Notes: generated by a model from the letters alone, not told the origin. Counted from the first letter of the stretch, positions 1-8,165 are shown. The stretch: DNA of 24,096 bases from Flavobacteriaceae bacterium (GCA_008081175.1 VMCW01000015.1:1-24096); one strand, 5' to 3'. Numbers and translations: made by a program.

Positions 1-52
1 AAGGACCCTCTGATTAACAGTCAGATGCTCTAACCAACTGAGCTAAGGAGGA
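1..52 (-). tRNA. tRNA-Asn(GTT), 5' part, cut by window edge
   Basis: Read on the minus strand this is the 5' portion of a tRNA. A 7-base acceptor strand begins at 52, followed by TA, a D arm with GCTC/GAGC stem and a GGTTA-type loop, and then an anticodon arm with the 5-bp stem TCTGA/TCAGA around the loop CTGTTAA. The anticodon is GTT (plus-strand positions 16-18), which decodes Asn. The T arm and 3' acceptor strand lie beyond position 1, so only about 52 of the expected 74-77 bases are present. A promoter-like element lies upstream at 86-119. Confidence 0.93.
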
Positions 53-85
53 ATATCTTAATGTTGAAGATAAACAAAAGAGCTG

Positions 86-119
86 CAAATATAAAAGCAT
101 TTCAGCATTTCAAAAACAA
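86..119 (-). promoter_or_regulatory. Bacteroidota-type promoter for the tRNA-Asn gene
   Basis: The minus strand carries TATATTTG at 93-86, a perfect match to the -7 consensus TAnnTTTG. TTG-containing candidates for the -33 element sit at 113-111 (17-base spacer) and 119-117 (23-base spacer). The element ends 34 bases before the tRNA 5' end at 52, leaving a short leader for RNase P to remove. The call is from consensus match and position only. Confidence 0.5.
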
Positions 120-155
120 ATTTTAAAATAATTTTAGGTGCAATTGAAGGTTCAT

Positions 156-186
156 TTGCTCAAACTCAGGACGAAGGCTACCTTTG
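156..186 (+). promoter_or_regulatory. Promoter for SOUL-family gene; decides its start
   Basis: TTG at 156-158, a 20-base spacer and TACCTTTG at 179-186 match the Bacteroidota -33/-7 promoter. Transcription would begin near 190-193, so an upstream in-frame GTG at 138 would not be in the message and the ATG at 216 is the likely start. Confidence 0.55.
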
Positions 187-215
187 GCTCTAAAAAAGAA
201 GCACTACCTTTTCAA

Positions 216-779
216 ATGAAAATAACTCTAACGATACTCATTGGCATTTTTCACCTTTCCTCTCTTATGGCACAGCAATATGAAACCCAACAGTACGACC
301 TAATAAAAAAAATAGAGGAAGCAGAGTTGCGCTACTATCCTCCAGTGATGAAAATCAAATCCTCTAGAGTGGATGGTTTTAGGGCTTTATTTGGCTACAT
401 TTCAGGAGATAACGCCGCAAATGAAAAGATTGCTATGACTACTCCGGTCTATATGGGAGAAGACAGCACAGGAAATGAAGTGATGGAATTTGTATTGCCT
501 CGGGCGATGAAAAAAGAATACACTCCAGCAGCTGGTTCAGAAAAGGTGGAGGTGTATGAGTCCCCTTCAGGATATTTTATAGCCTATAGTTTTGGAGGGT
601 ATGCTTTAGACTGGGTTGTACGAAAAGCAACCAATACCCTTCGTACCCTTTCAGAAAAAAATGAGATTAAAATTAAAGGGGCACCTCTTCTTTTGGTTTA
701 TAATTCACCCTATAAATTCCTAAACCGAAAAAACGAAATCCTATTTGAAGTAGAAGCAGAAACTTTAAAAATGGATTAA
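216..779 (+). CDS. Exported SOUL-family heme-binding-like protein
   Basis: This 187-residue protein belongs to the SOUL/HEBP family. Residues 1-19 form a signal peptide with likely cleavage after SLMA, so the product is periplasmic or on the cell surface. The mature part shows family features: a tyrosine-rich strand (ELRYYPP), GYISGDN, then IAMTTPVYM and MEFVLPRAM, which lie in the duplicated beta barrel. The family binds heme or tetrapyrroles in eukaryotes, but the bacterial role is unsettled, so heme binding here is only suggested. The frame is open back to a GTG at 138, but the promoter at 179-186 and the signal peptide favour the ATG at 216. It converges on rseP with 3 bases between stop codons and no clear terminator. 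Confidence 0.85.
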   Translation: MKITLTILIGIFHLSSLMAQQYETQQYDLIKKIEEAELRYYPPVMKIKSSRVDGFRALFGYISGDNAANEKIAMTTPVYMGEDSTGNEVMEFVLPRAMKKEYTPAAGSEKVEVYESPSGYFIAYSFGGYALDWVVRKATNTLRTLSEKNEIKIKGAPLLLVYNSPYKFLNRKNEILFEVEAETLKMD

Positions 780-782
780 ATT

Positions 783-2099
783 TTAATTAAAAATTGCCCG
801 GTACAAGTCATTCCCATTTGCATAAAGAACCAAGGAGAGCAAGAGAAAAAAGCCAAACATCTGTGCGTACTCCATAAACTTATCATTGGGTTTTCTTCCA
901 GTTAAGATCTCATAACACAAAAACATCACATGGCCTCCATCCAATGCAGGAATGGGTAAGATGTTCATAAAGGCTAAAATGATAGAAATCAGAGCAGTAC
1001 TTGACCAAAATCCTTTCCAATCCCAAACACTGGGGAACATATTTCCTATTGCTCCAAATCCACCTAATTGTGAGGCTCCTTTTGGGGTGAAAATATATTT
1101 AAATTGGGTGACATAATCTCGTAATGTCCAATACCCATAATCAAACCCCTGTACGATGCTTTCTCCTAGGGTCAACTCTACCCAATTAAACTTTAAAAAA
1201 TCTGTTTTTGGAAAGACCCCTAGCGTCCCATCGGCGTTTGTAGTAAGTGAAAGGGTGTCCTTGGCTCGGTTTCGTTCATAGATTATCTCTACAGTATGAG
1301 TTTCTTCAATTTTTGTATTTTGGAAATCGGTCCAATTTTCAACTTTTGTACCATTCAAAACTAAAATCTTATCATTGGATTGAAGTCCTGCTACTGCGGC
1401 AGGTGAGTTAGGGATAATGCTGTCTATAACTGCAGGAATAACAGGATTCAGTGGAATGAGCTCACCAGATTCGAACATTTTAGAACCTACATCTTCAGGA
1501 ATAGTGAGGGTAGTAATTGATCCTTCTTTTCTCCTGACAGTTACTTTTTCAATGTCGCGGAGTAATAAATATTTATTGATGTCCATCACATTTTCAAGAG
1601 GTGTGCCATCAACAGAAATGATTTGATCTCCGACTTCAAAACCCAATTCAGCGACTACCGGACTAGGGCGTAATCCCATGGGTAAGTTTTCACTAGTGTA
1701 GGTGTATTTCCCCCACACAAACAGAATCATCATATAAATCAAAAAACCTAAGATAAGGTTCACCGTTACCCCTCCTAGCATAATGATCAGTCGTTGCCAA
1801 GCTGGTTTGGAACGAAACTCCCAAGGTTTTGGAGGCTGAAGCATTTGCTCTTTATCCATGCTTTCATCAATCATACCTGAGATTTTGACGTAACCTCCCA
1901 AAGGCAACCATCCAATACCATAAGTCGTTTCTCCAATTTTCTTTTTGAAAAGGGCGTATTTGACATCAAAAAACAAAAAGAATTTTTCAACTCTGGTTTT
2001 AAATAGACGGGCAGGTATAAAATGCCCCAATTCATGAAGTACAATCAGAAGAGAAAGACTCATGAGGAGTTGTATGGCTTTTACTACAAAAGGACTCAT
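783..2099 (-). CDS. rseP: RseP-type site-2 zinc metalloprotease
   Basis: A 438-residue inner-membrane protease of the M50/S2P family, which cuts membrane-embedded anti-sigma factors and leftover signal peptides. HELGH at residues 22-26 holds the zinc ligands and catalytic Glu inside the first membrane segment. LDGGH at 386-390 supplies the third ligand, Asp387, in NILPIPALDGG. Two PDZ-like segments lie between them, around 150-185 and 225-260, the second with NSPAAVAGLQ. The C-terminus has a further hydrophobic helix. The frame is open to 2132, but a -7 element at 2126-2119 places transcription start inside that extension, so the ATG at 2099 is preferred. Length and domain order are usual for the family. 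The target anti-sigma factor is not in the window. Confidence 0.93.
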   Translation of the reverse strand: MSPFVVKAIQLLMSLSLLIVLHELGHFIPARLFKTRVEKFFLFFDVKYALFKKKIGETTYGIGWLPLGGYVKISGMIDESMDKEQMLQPPKPWEFRSKPAWQRLIIMLGGVTVNLILGFLIYMMILFVWGKYTYTSENLPMGLRPSPVVAELGFEVGDQIISVDGTPLENVMDINKYLLLRDIEKVTVRRKEGSITTLTIPEDVGSKMFESGELIPLNPVIPAVIDSIIPNSPAAVAGLQSNDKILVLNGTKVENWTDFQNTKIEETHTVEIIYERNRAKDTLSLTTNADGTLGVFPKTDFLKFNWVELTLGESIVQGFDYGYWTLRDYVTQFKYIFTPKGASQLGGFGAIGNMFPSVWDWKGFWSSTALISIILAFMNILPIPALDGGHVMFLCYEILTGRKPNDKFMEYAQMFGFFLLLSLVLYANGNDLYRAIFN

Positions 2100-2118
2100 A
2101 TGCGATTTTTGATCGGAG

Positions 2119-2126
2119 CAAAAGTA
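2119..2126 (-). promoter_or_regulatory. -7 promoter element for rseP
   Basis: The minus strand reads TACTTTTG, a perfect TAnnTTTG match, ending 19 bases before the ATG at 2099. No convincing TTG was found at the -33 distance. The position excludes the in-frame codon at 2132 as the translation start. Confidence 0.5.
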
Positions 2127-2211
2127 GTACAATAGCCTTCATTATAAAAATATAGACTTCAGATTTAATATAGTTTTAAAATTTGAGCTATCCCGTCCAT
2201 AAGAAATAAGC

Positions 2212-2219
2212 TAAATTTG
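2212..2219 (+). promoter_or_regulatory. -7 promoter element for the SCO gene
   Basis: TAAATTTG matches TAnnTTTG perfectly and ends 18 bases before the ATG at 2238. The nearest TTG upstream is 2183-2185, 26 bases away, longer than usual. A TTG that could be read as a start (2217) lies inside this element and is therefore rejected. Confidence 0.55.
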
Positions 2220-2237
2220 CAGTCAAAAGGTCTTTTG

Positions 2238-2915
2238 ATGAAAACAATTTTTAATCGGTACAGATATTTTTTAAGCCTGATGGCTGTGGTCTCTGTGGTC
2301 ATTTTAATCCTTTTTTATCGAGCGTTAAAGCCTAAAGAAAAACTCCCTGTTTATCAACCAGCAATGGTTAATTATGCCTTGGTAGACAGTGATTTACAAC
2401 ACATCAAAAAACACCATAAAATCGCTCCCTTTGCCTTGACCAACCAAAATGGTGAAATCACAACAGAAAAGGACTACCAAAATAAAATTTATGTTGCCGA
2501 CTTTTTTTTTACTACCTGCCCCAGTATCTGTCCTAAAATGACAGTAAACATGGGGCTTATACAAAAAGAAATTGTTGATGACGATCAAGTGATGTTGCTT
2601 TCCTTTAGTGTTACTCCCCAAATAGACTCTGTACCACAGTTAAAAAAGTATGCTCTAGAAAATGGAGTGATTGATTCCAAATGGAATCTACTTACAGGAG
2701 ATAAAAAACAGATTTACACCCTAGCACGAAAGTCATTCTTAGCAGTAGAGAACGATGGCGATGGAGGCCCCTACGATATGATCCATACAGAAAATTTTAT
2801 CCTTGTCGATCCAGAAAAACGCATTCGTGGTTTTTATGACGGTACAGATACCCAAGCCATGGAAACCCTACTCTCCGATATTCAATTGCTCAAAAAAGAA
2901 TATCCCACACCCTAA
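2238..2915 (+). CDS. SCO1/SenC family copper/thiol protein
   Basis: A 225-residue membrane-anchored thioredoxin-fold protein. Residues 11-29 form one N-terminal membrane segment, with the rest in the periplasm. The family's copper and thiol site is complete: Cys94 and Cys98 in TTCPSICP, and His183 in DMIHTENF. SCO proteins deliver copper to, or reduce, the CuA site of cytochrome oxidase. The last segment (DPEKRIRGFYDGT) is the family C-terminal signature. The gene stands 69 bases upstream of feoA, which has its own promoter element, so a shared transcript is possible but not required. The ATG at 2238 is chosen because the upstream TTG lies in the promoter. A run of nine T around 2506-2515 is a possible sequencing weak point, but the frame is intact. 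Confidence 0.92.
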   Translation: MKTIFNRYRYFLSLMAVVSVVILILFYRALKPKEKLPVYQPAMVNYALVDSDLQHIKKHHKIAPFALTNQNGEITTEKDYQNKIYVADFFFTTCPSICPKMTVNMGLIQKEIVDDDQVMLLSFSVTPQIDSVPQLKKYALENGVIDSKWNLLTGDKKQIYTLARKSFLAVENDGDGGPYDMIHTENFILVDPEKRIRGFYDGTDTQAMETLLSDIQLLKKEYPTP

Positions 2916-2954
2916 TTTTTTTTGAACTTACTCTTTTTACCAAGGGAATTTCCC

Positions 2955-2962
2955 TACTTTTG
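2955..2962 (+). promoter_or_regulatory. -7 promoter element for feoAB
   Basis: TACTTTTG matches TAnnTTTG and ends 22 bases before the feoA ATG at 2985. The nearest upstream TTG (2922-2924) is 30 bases off, too far for a normal -33 element. No Fur-like inverted repeat was recognised with confidence. Confidence 0.5.
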
Positions 2963-2984
2963 TTCTTTAAAATCATTCTAAATA

Positions 2985-3212
2985 ATGATTCCATTGGATG
3001 AGCTCCAACTCGGGGAGCAGGCAGAAATAGAAACAATAGAAACGGATCAACTTCCTCTAAAGCTTATAGAAATGGGATGTTTGCCTGGTAACAGTATATC
3101 CCTCATCCAAAAAGCTCCTTTTAACGACCCCATTTACATTAAAATAGACGAAGCACATTTAGCCATCCGAAAGGAAACGGCTAAAAATATTTTTGTCCGA
3201 ATCGTTTCTTAG
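2985..3212 (+). CDS. feoA: Ferrous iron transport protein A
   Basis: A 75-residue cytoplasmic SH3-like protein of the FeoA family, usual in length. The family pattern is visible: an early LxxLxxGExAEI segment, LKLIEMGCLPGN in the middle, and a C-terminal strand set ending HLAIRKETAKNIFVR. FeoA is an accessory of the FeoB iron transporter and probably influences its activity or assembly. It is followed 3 bases later by feoB, so the two are translated from one message. Confidence 0.93.
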   Translation: MIPLDELQLGEQAEIETIETDQLPLKLIEMGCLPGNSISLIQKAPFNDPIYIKIDEAHLAIRKETAKNIFVRIVS

Positions 3213-3215
3213 GTC

Positions 3216-5306
3216 ATGAGCAAAATTTTAAACGTTGCTTTATTGGGTAATCCAAATACAGGTAAAACTTCGGTATTCAACGCTTTGACCGGTTTATCTC
3301 AGAAAGTGGGAAACTATCCTGGAATTACAGTAGAAAAAAAAGAGGGTCTCTGTAAGCTGGACCAAACGACAAAAGCCCGTTTGGTGGACCTTCCCGGAAC
3401 GTACAGCTTGAACGCATCCTCTATGGATGAGAGTGTGGTCATTGAATTGCTACTGAACAGGAAGAGTAAGGATTTTCCAGAGGTTGCCGTAGTAGTTGCT
3501 GATGTTGAAAATTTAAAAAGAAACCTTTTGCTTTTTACTCAGGTCAAAGATTTGGGTATACCGACCCTTTTAGTCATCAATATGACAGACCAAATGAAAC
3601 GCAAGGGAATCACTCTCGATGTACCTCTTTTGGAAGAGGAGCTAGACACAAAAATAGCCCTTGTAAGTACACGTGATAAAAAAGGATTAGAAGAATTAAA
3701 AAAATTGATTGTTGACTATAGGGCGTTATCTACCTCACCAGTCATCTCATTGAACTCAATAGACGAAACCTATTTTGATAACCTGCAAAAAACCTTTCCT
3801 AATAACACACTTTACAAATTGTGGCTGGTAATCACCCAAGACGTCAATTTTTCCAAAATTGAAAGAAATCGTGTCTCCGATACTACTGATTTCAAAACGG
3901 AATCTCCTACCAATTTAAAACGATTACAGCAAAAGGAAACTGTAAAACGCTATCAGCTCATCAATGAGGTGTTGAAAAAGGCCTTACATATAGACCGTGC
4001 CTCTGCTACAGATCTGAGAAGCCGTTTGGATCGCGTCTTGATTCACAAGGTGTGGGGTTATGTTATTTTCTTTGTAGTCCTCTTAACCATTTTTCAGTCG
4101 ATTTTCACTTGGAGTAGTATTCCGCAAGATTTTATTGACAACAGCTTTGCTTTAATTAGTGAAACTTTAGGGAAAAAGCTTCCAGATGGGGTTTTTACGG
4201 ATTTATTGACTCAAGGTATCGTTCCTGGTTTGGGGGGGATAGTAATTTTCATTCCTCAGATTGCTTTTCTTTTCCTCTTTATTTCCATTTTGGAAGAAAC
4301 CGGTTATATGAGTCGAGTGGTTTTTCTTATGGATCGCGGTTTACGAAGATTTGGTTTGAATGGTAAAAGTGTAATTCCACTTATTTCTGGGACGGCTTGT
4401 GCGATACCTGCAGTTATGGCAACAAGAAATATTGAAAACTGGAAAGAACGATTGATTACCATCTTGGTCACTCCTTTTACTACTTGCTCTGCCCGTCTGC
4501 CTGTATATGCGATACTCATTGCTTTGGTTATTCCAGAAGGCTCCTTTTTGGGGCTGAGTTATAAAGGACTTATGCTGATGTCATTGTATCTTATAGGATT
4601 TGGTATGGCACTTTTTGCCGCATGGATTTTAAGTAAAACCTTGGACATCAAAGCTAAAAGTTATTTTGTGGTTGAAATGCCAAACTATAAATTACCATTG
4701 CTAAAAAATGTGGCAATCACTGTTTGGGAAAAAACACGAACATTTGTCACAGAAGCCGGTAAAATTATCTTAGCCATTTCTATTTTACTATGGATATTGG
4801 CCTCTTATGGGCCAGGTAAAGAATTCAATGAAGCAGAGCTGTTGGTTCAACAAAATTATCCAGAACTCAGCCCTACCGAATTAGAATTTAAAACAAACGC
4901 GTACCGACTAGAACATTCTTACATTGGTATTTTAGGAAAAACCATTGAGCCTGCTATTAGTCCTTTAGGGTATGATTGGAAAATAGGAATTGCCTTGATC
5001 AGTTCTTTTGCAGCCCGAGAAGTATTTGTTGGAACACTTGCTACTATTTACAGTGTGGAGAACAATACAGAAGATACCATAAAAAATAGAATGGCCTCCG
5101 AAGTGCGTTCTGATGGCAAAATACTTTTTGACCTTGCCACTGGAATTTCCCTCATGCTTTTTTATGCCTTTGCTATGCAGTGTATGAGTACTCTAGCCGT
5201 AGTACGAAAAGAAACCAATTCTTGGAAGTGGCCTATGGTACAACTCTTTGGTATGACCGTACTCGCTTATCTCGTTGCATTTTCAACCTATCAATTATTG
5301 AGCTGA
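3216..5306 (+). CDS. feoB: Ferrous iron transporter B (GTPase-permease)
   Basis: A 696-residue inner-membrane Fe(II) importer. The N-terminal G domain has G1 GNPNTGKT (11-18), the switch I region GNYPGITVE with Thr38, G3 DLPG (58-61) and G4 NMTD (122-125). A helical spacer follows to about residue 265. The membrane part contains the two gating regions, with the conserved GTACAIPAVMATR and PFTTCSARLPVY segments, and the C-terminal AAREVFVGTLAT segment. Length is normal for Bacteroidota FeoB, which lacks the longer tail of enterobacterial FeoB. Its TGA overlaps the ATG of the next small gene by one base, implying translational coupling. Confidence 0.97.
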   Translation: MSKILNVALLGNPNTGKTSVFNALTGLSQKVGNYPGITVEKKEGLCKLDQTTKARLVDLPGTYSLNASSMDESVVIELLLNRKSKDFPEVAVVVADVENLKRNLLLFTQVKDLGIPTLLVINMTDQMKRKGITLDVPLLEEELDTKIALVSTRDKKGLEELKKLIVDYRALSTSPVISLNSIDETYFDNLQKTFPNNTLYKLWLVITQDVNFSKIERNRVSDTTDFKTESPTNLKRLQQKETVKRYQLINEVLKKALHIDRASATDLRSRLDRVLIHKVWGYVIFFVVLLTIFQSIFTWSSIPQDFIDNSFALISETLGKKLPDGVFTDLLTQGIVPGLGGIVIFIPQIAFLFLFISILEETGYMSRVVFLMDRGLRRFGLNGKSVIPLISGTACAIPAVMATRNIENWKERLITILVTPFTTCSARLPVYAILIALVIPEGSFLGLSYKGLMLMSLYLIGFGMALFAAWILSKTLDIKAKSYFVVEMPNYKLPLLKNVAITVWEKTRTFVTEAGKIILAISILLWILASYGPGKEFNEAELLVQQNYPELSPTELEFKTNAYRLEHSYIGILGKTIEPAISPLGYDWKIGIALISSFAAREVFVGTLATIYSVENNTEDTIKNRMASEVRSDGKILFDLATGISLMLFYAFAMQCMSTLAVVRKETNSWKWPMVQLFGMTVLAYLVAFSTYQLLS

Positions 5307-5437
5307 TGGAAGGGTTTCAAACTACATTGGTTATTTTATCAGCAATAGGTGCTTTGTTGTATCTTTTTAGAAAACCCCTTTTCAAGAAGAAAAAAAAGAA
5401 AGAAAATAATTGTGGTGTAGATTGCGGCTGTCACTAA
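5306..5437 (+). CDS. FeoB-associated Cys-rich membrane protein (43 aa)
   Basis: A very small gene whose ATG (5306-5308) overlaps the feoB stop by one base. The 43-residue product has one membrane helix (about residues 7-21), then a lysine block (residues 27-32), then a tail with Cys36, Cys40 and Cys42 ending in His43. This matches the FeoB-associated Cys-rich membrane protein family found after feoB in many bacteria. The tail could bind iron or another soft metal on the cytoplasmic side, given the positive-inside lysines, but no function is established. A longer frame starting inside feoB at 5180 is not credible, because it would put unrelated sequence before the helix. Confidence 0.85.
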   Translation: MEGFQTTLVILSAIGALLYLFRKPLFKKKKKKENNCGVDCGCH

Positions 5438-5475
5438 AGAGTGTGTCGTAATGTAGGTTTATTGCAAGTTTTCTA

Positions 5476-5506
5476 TTGTTTCCGTTTTTAAAATCCCATA
5501 TCTTTA
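5476..5506 (+). promoter_or_regulatory. Promoter for the MFS permease gene
   Basis: TTG at 5476-5478, a 20-base spacer and TATCTTTA at 5499-5506 fit the Bacteroidota promoter, with A in place of the last G. The element ends 26 bases before the ATG at 5533. This separates the permease from the feo operon. Confidence 0.45.
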
Positions 5507-5532
5507 GAAATCAAATTGAAACAAACTAAACA

Positions 5533-6744
5533 ATGACAAATTCGAAGAGACTATTTTATGGTAGTTGTTTTGCTTTAATCACAACTGCCTTTTCATTCAG
5601 TATCCGTGCGGGAATTTTGCCTCAACTAGGGGAGGAGTTTCTTTTGGATGCACAACAGTTAGGTTTTATAAATTCCATGTGGTTTTTAGGCTTTCCTATT
5701 TCAATGATTTTGGGAGGACTATTTTATCACACGATTGGACCTAAACGCATCATGCAGTTTGCATTTTTAACCCATACATTGGGGATTATTCTAACCATTT
5801 ATTCTGGTGGTTATACAGGATTATTGTTGTCCACTCTCCTTATTGGGATCGGAAACGGTTGTACAGAAGCAGCTTGTAATCCTATGATAGCTGATGCTTA
5901 TGAAGGCAAAACCATGAATACTTTATTGAACCGTTTTCATATGTGGTTCCCTGGAGGGATCGTTTTGGGAAGTTTAGTTTCTAAATTCATGACAGATGCT
6001 GCTTTAGGATGGCAAGCCCAGATATGGATCATTATGATACCTACAGTAATCTATGCCTATTTGTTTTTAGGACAAGAATTTCCTAAACCCAAAGTTCAGG
6101 CAGCAGCTTCTGTAAGTGAAAATCTAAAAGCAATGGCCTCACCCATTTACATTTTCATTTTAGCATGTATGGCATTGACAGCAATTTCAGAATTTGGCCC
6201 TCAACAATGGACCAGTTTGATCATGTCCAATAGTGGGGCACAGCCCATGGTTATCTTGGCTTTGATCACCGGATTGATGGCCGTAGGGCGCTACTTTGGT
6301 GGTGATATTGTCCACCGATTGGATCAGACGGGAGTTCTGTTGGGTTCAGCAGTCCTCGCCGCAATTGGTATCTTTCTATTCAGTACCCAAACGGGAGGTA
6401 TGGTTTATGTTGCAGCCGTCTTCTTTGCCTTAGGAATTTGTTATTTCTGGCCCAATATGATAGGTTTTGTCGCAGAAAAAATTCCAGCAAGTGGAGCACT
6501 GGGGATGTCAATAGTCGGAGGAATGGGAATGTTTGCATCCTCAATTTTTCAACCCATCATTGGATCCTGGATCGATAGTTCTCGAATAGAGCAAAGCGCT
6601 TTAGGACTTACAGGCACAGAACTGGAGTTAGCAGCGGGTCAACAAACGCTAACCTACATGATTTCTTTCCCAGCAATTTTGATTGTCTTATTTGCGATTC
6701 TTTATTTCTGGCAAAAAAAGACTACCCACCCTACAACCGCCTAA
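5533..6744 (+). CDS. MFS permease, fucose/glucose-H+ symporter (FHS)-like
   Basis: A 403-residue inner-membrane transporter with about 12 hydrophobic segments. The stretch GIGNGCTEAACNP (about residues 110-122) followed by NRFHMWFPGGIVLG is the FHS-type signature seen in fucose and glucose permeases. The second half has GRYFGGDIVHR as the loop 8-9 motif. A sugar or sugar derivative is the likely cargo, but none can be named: no sugar catabolic gene is adjacent. It has its own promoter and a shared terminator with the converging pepP-like gene. Confidence 0.85.
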   Translation: MTNSKRLFYGSCFALITTAFSFSIRAGILPQLGEEFLLDAQQLGFINSMWFLGFPISMILGGLFYHTIGPKRIMQFAFLTHTLGIILTIYSGGYTGLLLSTLLIGIGNGCTEAACNPMIADAYEGKTMNTLLNRFHMWFPGGIVLGSLVSKFMTDAALGWQAQIWIIMIPTVIYAYLFLGQEFPKPKVQAAASVSENLKAMASPIYIFILACMALTAISEFGPQQWTSLIMSNSGAQPMVILALITGLMAVGRYFGGDIVHRLDQTGVLLGSAVLAAIGIFLFSTQTGGMVYVAAVFFALGICYFWPNMIGFVAEKIPASGALGMSIVGGMGMFASSIFQPIIGSWIDSSRIEQSALGLTGTELELAAGQQTLTYMISFPAILIVLFAILYFWQKKTTHPTTA

Positions 6745-6752
6745 TGGCAGTT

Positions 6753-6783
6753 AAAAAAAGCCACCTTTTTGGTGGCTTTTTTT
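6753..6783. terminator. Bidirectional intrinsic terminator
   Basis: GCCACC (6760-6765) and GGTGGC (6771-6776) pair around a 5-base T loop. The stem is flanked by a run of A on the left and T on the right, so it works in both directions. It serves the permease gene and the converging aminopeptidase gene, whose TAA stop falls in the T run. Confidence 0.9.
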
Positions 6784-8074
6784 ATGCGTTCATCAGCTCC
6801 TCAATTTCTTCAATCTCTATGGGTATATTTTTCATCAAATTGAGCGGCTCTCCAGATTTTTGAATCACTACATCGTCTTCTAGACGAATTCCAAAACCTT
6901 CATCGGGGAGATATATACCGGGTTCTACTGTAAATACCATATTGGGTTCCATCGGTAAATGTAAGAGGCCATAATCATGTGTATTTAAACCCAGATGATG
7001 CGCTGTGCCATGCATGAAGTATTTTTTATAGGCAGGATGTTTCGGGTCTTCTCTTTGAACATCTGCTCGATCCAAAAGTCCTAGCCCTAGAAGTTCTCCT
7101 GTCATTATTTTTCCTACTTCCACATGAAATTCTTTCCATAGAGTACCGGGTACCAGTAGTTGGGTCGCTTCTTTTTTCACTCTTAAAACCGCTTCATACA
7201 CTTCTTTTTGTCTTGGAGAAAACCTTTTTGAAACAGGAAGGGTTCGCGTTAAATCTGCAGAATAGTTACCGTATTCAGCAGCTACATCCAACAAAACCAG
7301 TTCGCCTGATTTACACTGCTCGTTATTTAAAGTGTAATGTAACACATTGGCATTTGCTCCAGAGGCAATGATGGGTTCATAGGCAAAACCTTTGGATTGG
7401 TTCCGTATAAATTCGTGTATCAATTCAGCTTCCAGTTCGTATTCCCAAACATCCGGTTTTAGAAAGGATAGAATTCTTCGTATTCCTTTTTCAGTTATAT
7501 CACAGGCTTTTTGAAGCTGGTTGATTTCCTCCTGATCTTTTACGGAACGTAATTGTTGTAAAATAGGATTGCTTTTTGCTACTCCATGAGCAGGGTACTG
7601 TTCTTTACACCATCTTATGAATCGGTCTTCCCTTGTTTGGGTCTCTACCGCTTGACGGTAGTGTTCGTTTGTATTGAAATAAAAAGTCTCACAGTGGGTG
7701 CTTAACTCTTGAAAAACGGCCTTAAAATCGTCCAGCCAGTAAACCGTTTCTATACCGCTTAATGCAGTCGCCTCTTTTTTGCTGAGCTTAGCCCCTTCCC
7801 AGACGGCTATATGCGCATTGGTTTCCCTGACAAAAAGAATTTCACGGTGTTTGGATTCTAAAGCATCAGGAAACAACACCAAAATGCTTTCCTCTTGATC
7901 TACACCAGTTAGGTAGAAAAGATCACGATGCTGCTCAAAGGGTAGAGTACTGTCTGCACTTATAGGATAGCGGTCATTTGAATTAAATACAGCCAAACTT
8001 TTAGGCTTTAGATGCTTCATAAATGACTCACGACTAGCACGATAAAAGGAACTGGAAAGCGGTTTGTATTTCAT
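6782..8074 (-). CDS. pepP: Xaa-Pro aminopeptidase (aminopeptidase P, M24B)
   Basis: A 430-residue cytoplasmic dimetal peptidase that removes an N-terminal residue ahead of proline. An N-terminal creatinase-like domain (about 1-170) precedes the pita-bread catalytic domain. All five metal ligands are visible: Asp263 and Asp274 (LLDVAAEYGNYSADLTRT), His359 in MHGTAHHLGLNTHD, Glu384 in VEPGIYLP, and Glu399 in RLEDD. Length fits E. coli PepP (about 440). Transcribed alone on the minus strand, it converges on the permease gene. The ATG at 8074 is followed by the family's typical start and preceded by a TATCTTCG element. Confidence 0.93.
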   Translation of the reverse strand: MKYKPLSSSFYRASRESFMKHLKPKSLAVFNSNDRYPISADSTLPFEQHRDLFYLTGVDQEESILVLFPDALESKHREILFVRETNAHIAVWEGAKLSKKEATALSGIETVYWLDDFKAVFQELSTHCETFYFNTNEHYRQAVETQTREDRFIRWCKEQYPAHGVAKSNPILQQLRSVKDQEEINQLQKACDITEKGIRRILSFLKPDVWEYELEAELIHEFIRNQSKGFAYEPIIASGANANVLHYTLNNEQCKSGELVLLDVAAEYGNYSADLTRTLPVSKRFSPRQKEVYEAVLRVKKEATQLLVPGTLWKEFHVEVGKIMTGELLGLGLLDRADVQREDPKHPAYKKYFMHGTAHHLGLNTHDYGLLHLPMEPNMVFTVEPGIYLPDEGFGIRLEDDVVIQKSGEPLNLMKNIPIEIEEIEELMNA

Positions 8075-8087
8075 ACGTTGTTTTTTG

Positions 8088-8095
8088 CGAAGATA
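8088..8095 (-). promoter_or_regulatory. Variant -7 element for pepP
   Basis: The minus strand reads TATCTTCG, one base off TAnnTTTG, ending 13 bases before the ATG at 8074. The same octamer precedes xthA at 21078-21085. No TTG is found at the usual distance upstream. Confidence 0.35.
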
Positions 8096-8147
8096 GTAGA
8101 TTTTAAAATCACCTACTGTTTAACAAATTATGTTCAATTTTATGAAT

Positions 8148-8165
8148 TTGACCCTTAAGGTTCAA
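8148..8165. repeat. 18-bp near-perfect palindrome between pepP and sdhC
   Basis: TTGACCCTT/AAGGTTCAA is an inverted repeat with 8 of 9 base pairs matched and no spacer. It sits in the divergent region, 76 bases upstream of the sdhC -33 element and 53 bases upstream of the pepP -7 element. Size and symmetry suit a dimeric regulator, but no matching regulator was recognised and chance cannot be excluded in AT-rich DNA. Confidence 0.3.

Noticed and set aside
138..215. N-terminal extension of the SOUL protein from GTG at 138
   Set aside because: It contains the proposed promoter, encodes a basic stretch unlike a signal peptide, and precedes a good signal peptide at 216.
5180..5305. Long N-terminal extension of the FeoB-associated protein
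   Set aside because: It runs inside feoB in another frame, and the ATG at 5306 couples directly to the feoB stop.
5396..5437. Frameshift in the lysine-rich A/G run near the end of the FeoB-associated gene
   Set aside because: The frame continues into the expected Cys-rich tail and stop, so the run appears correctly sequenced.
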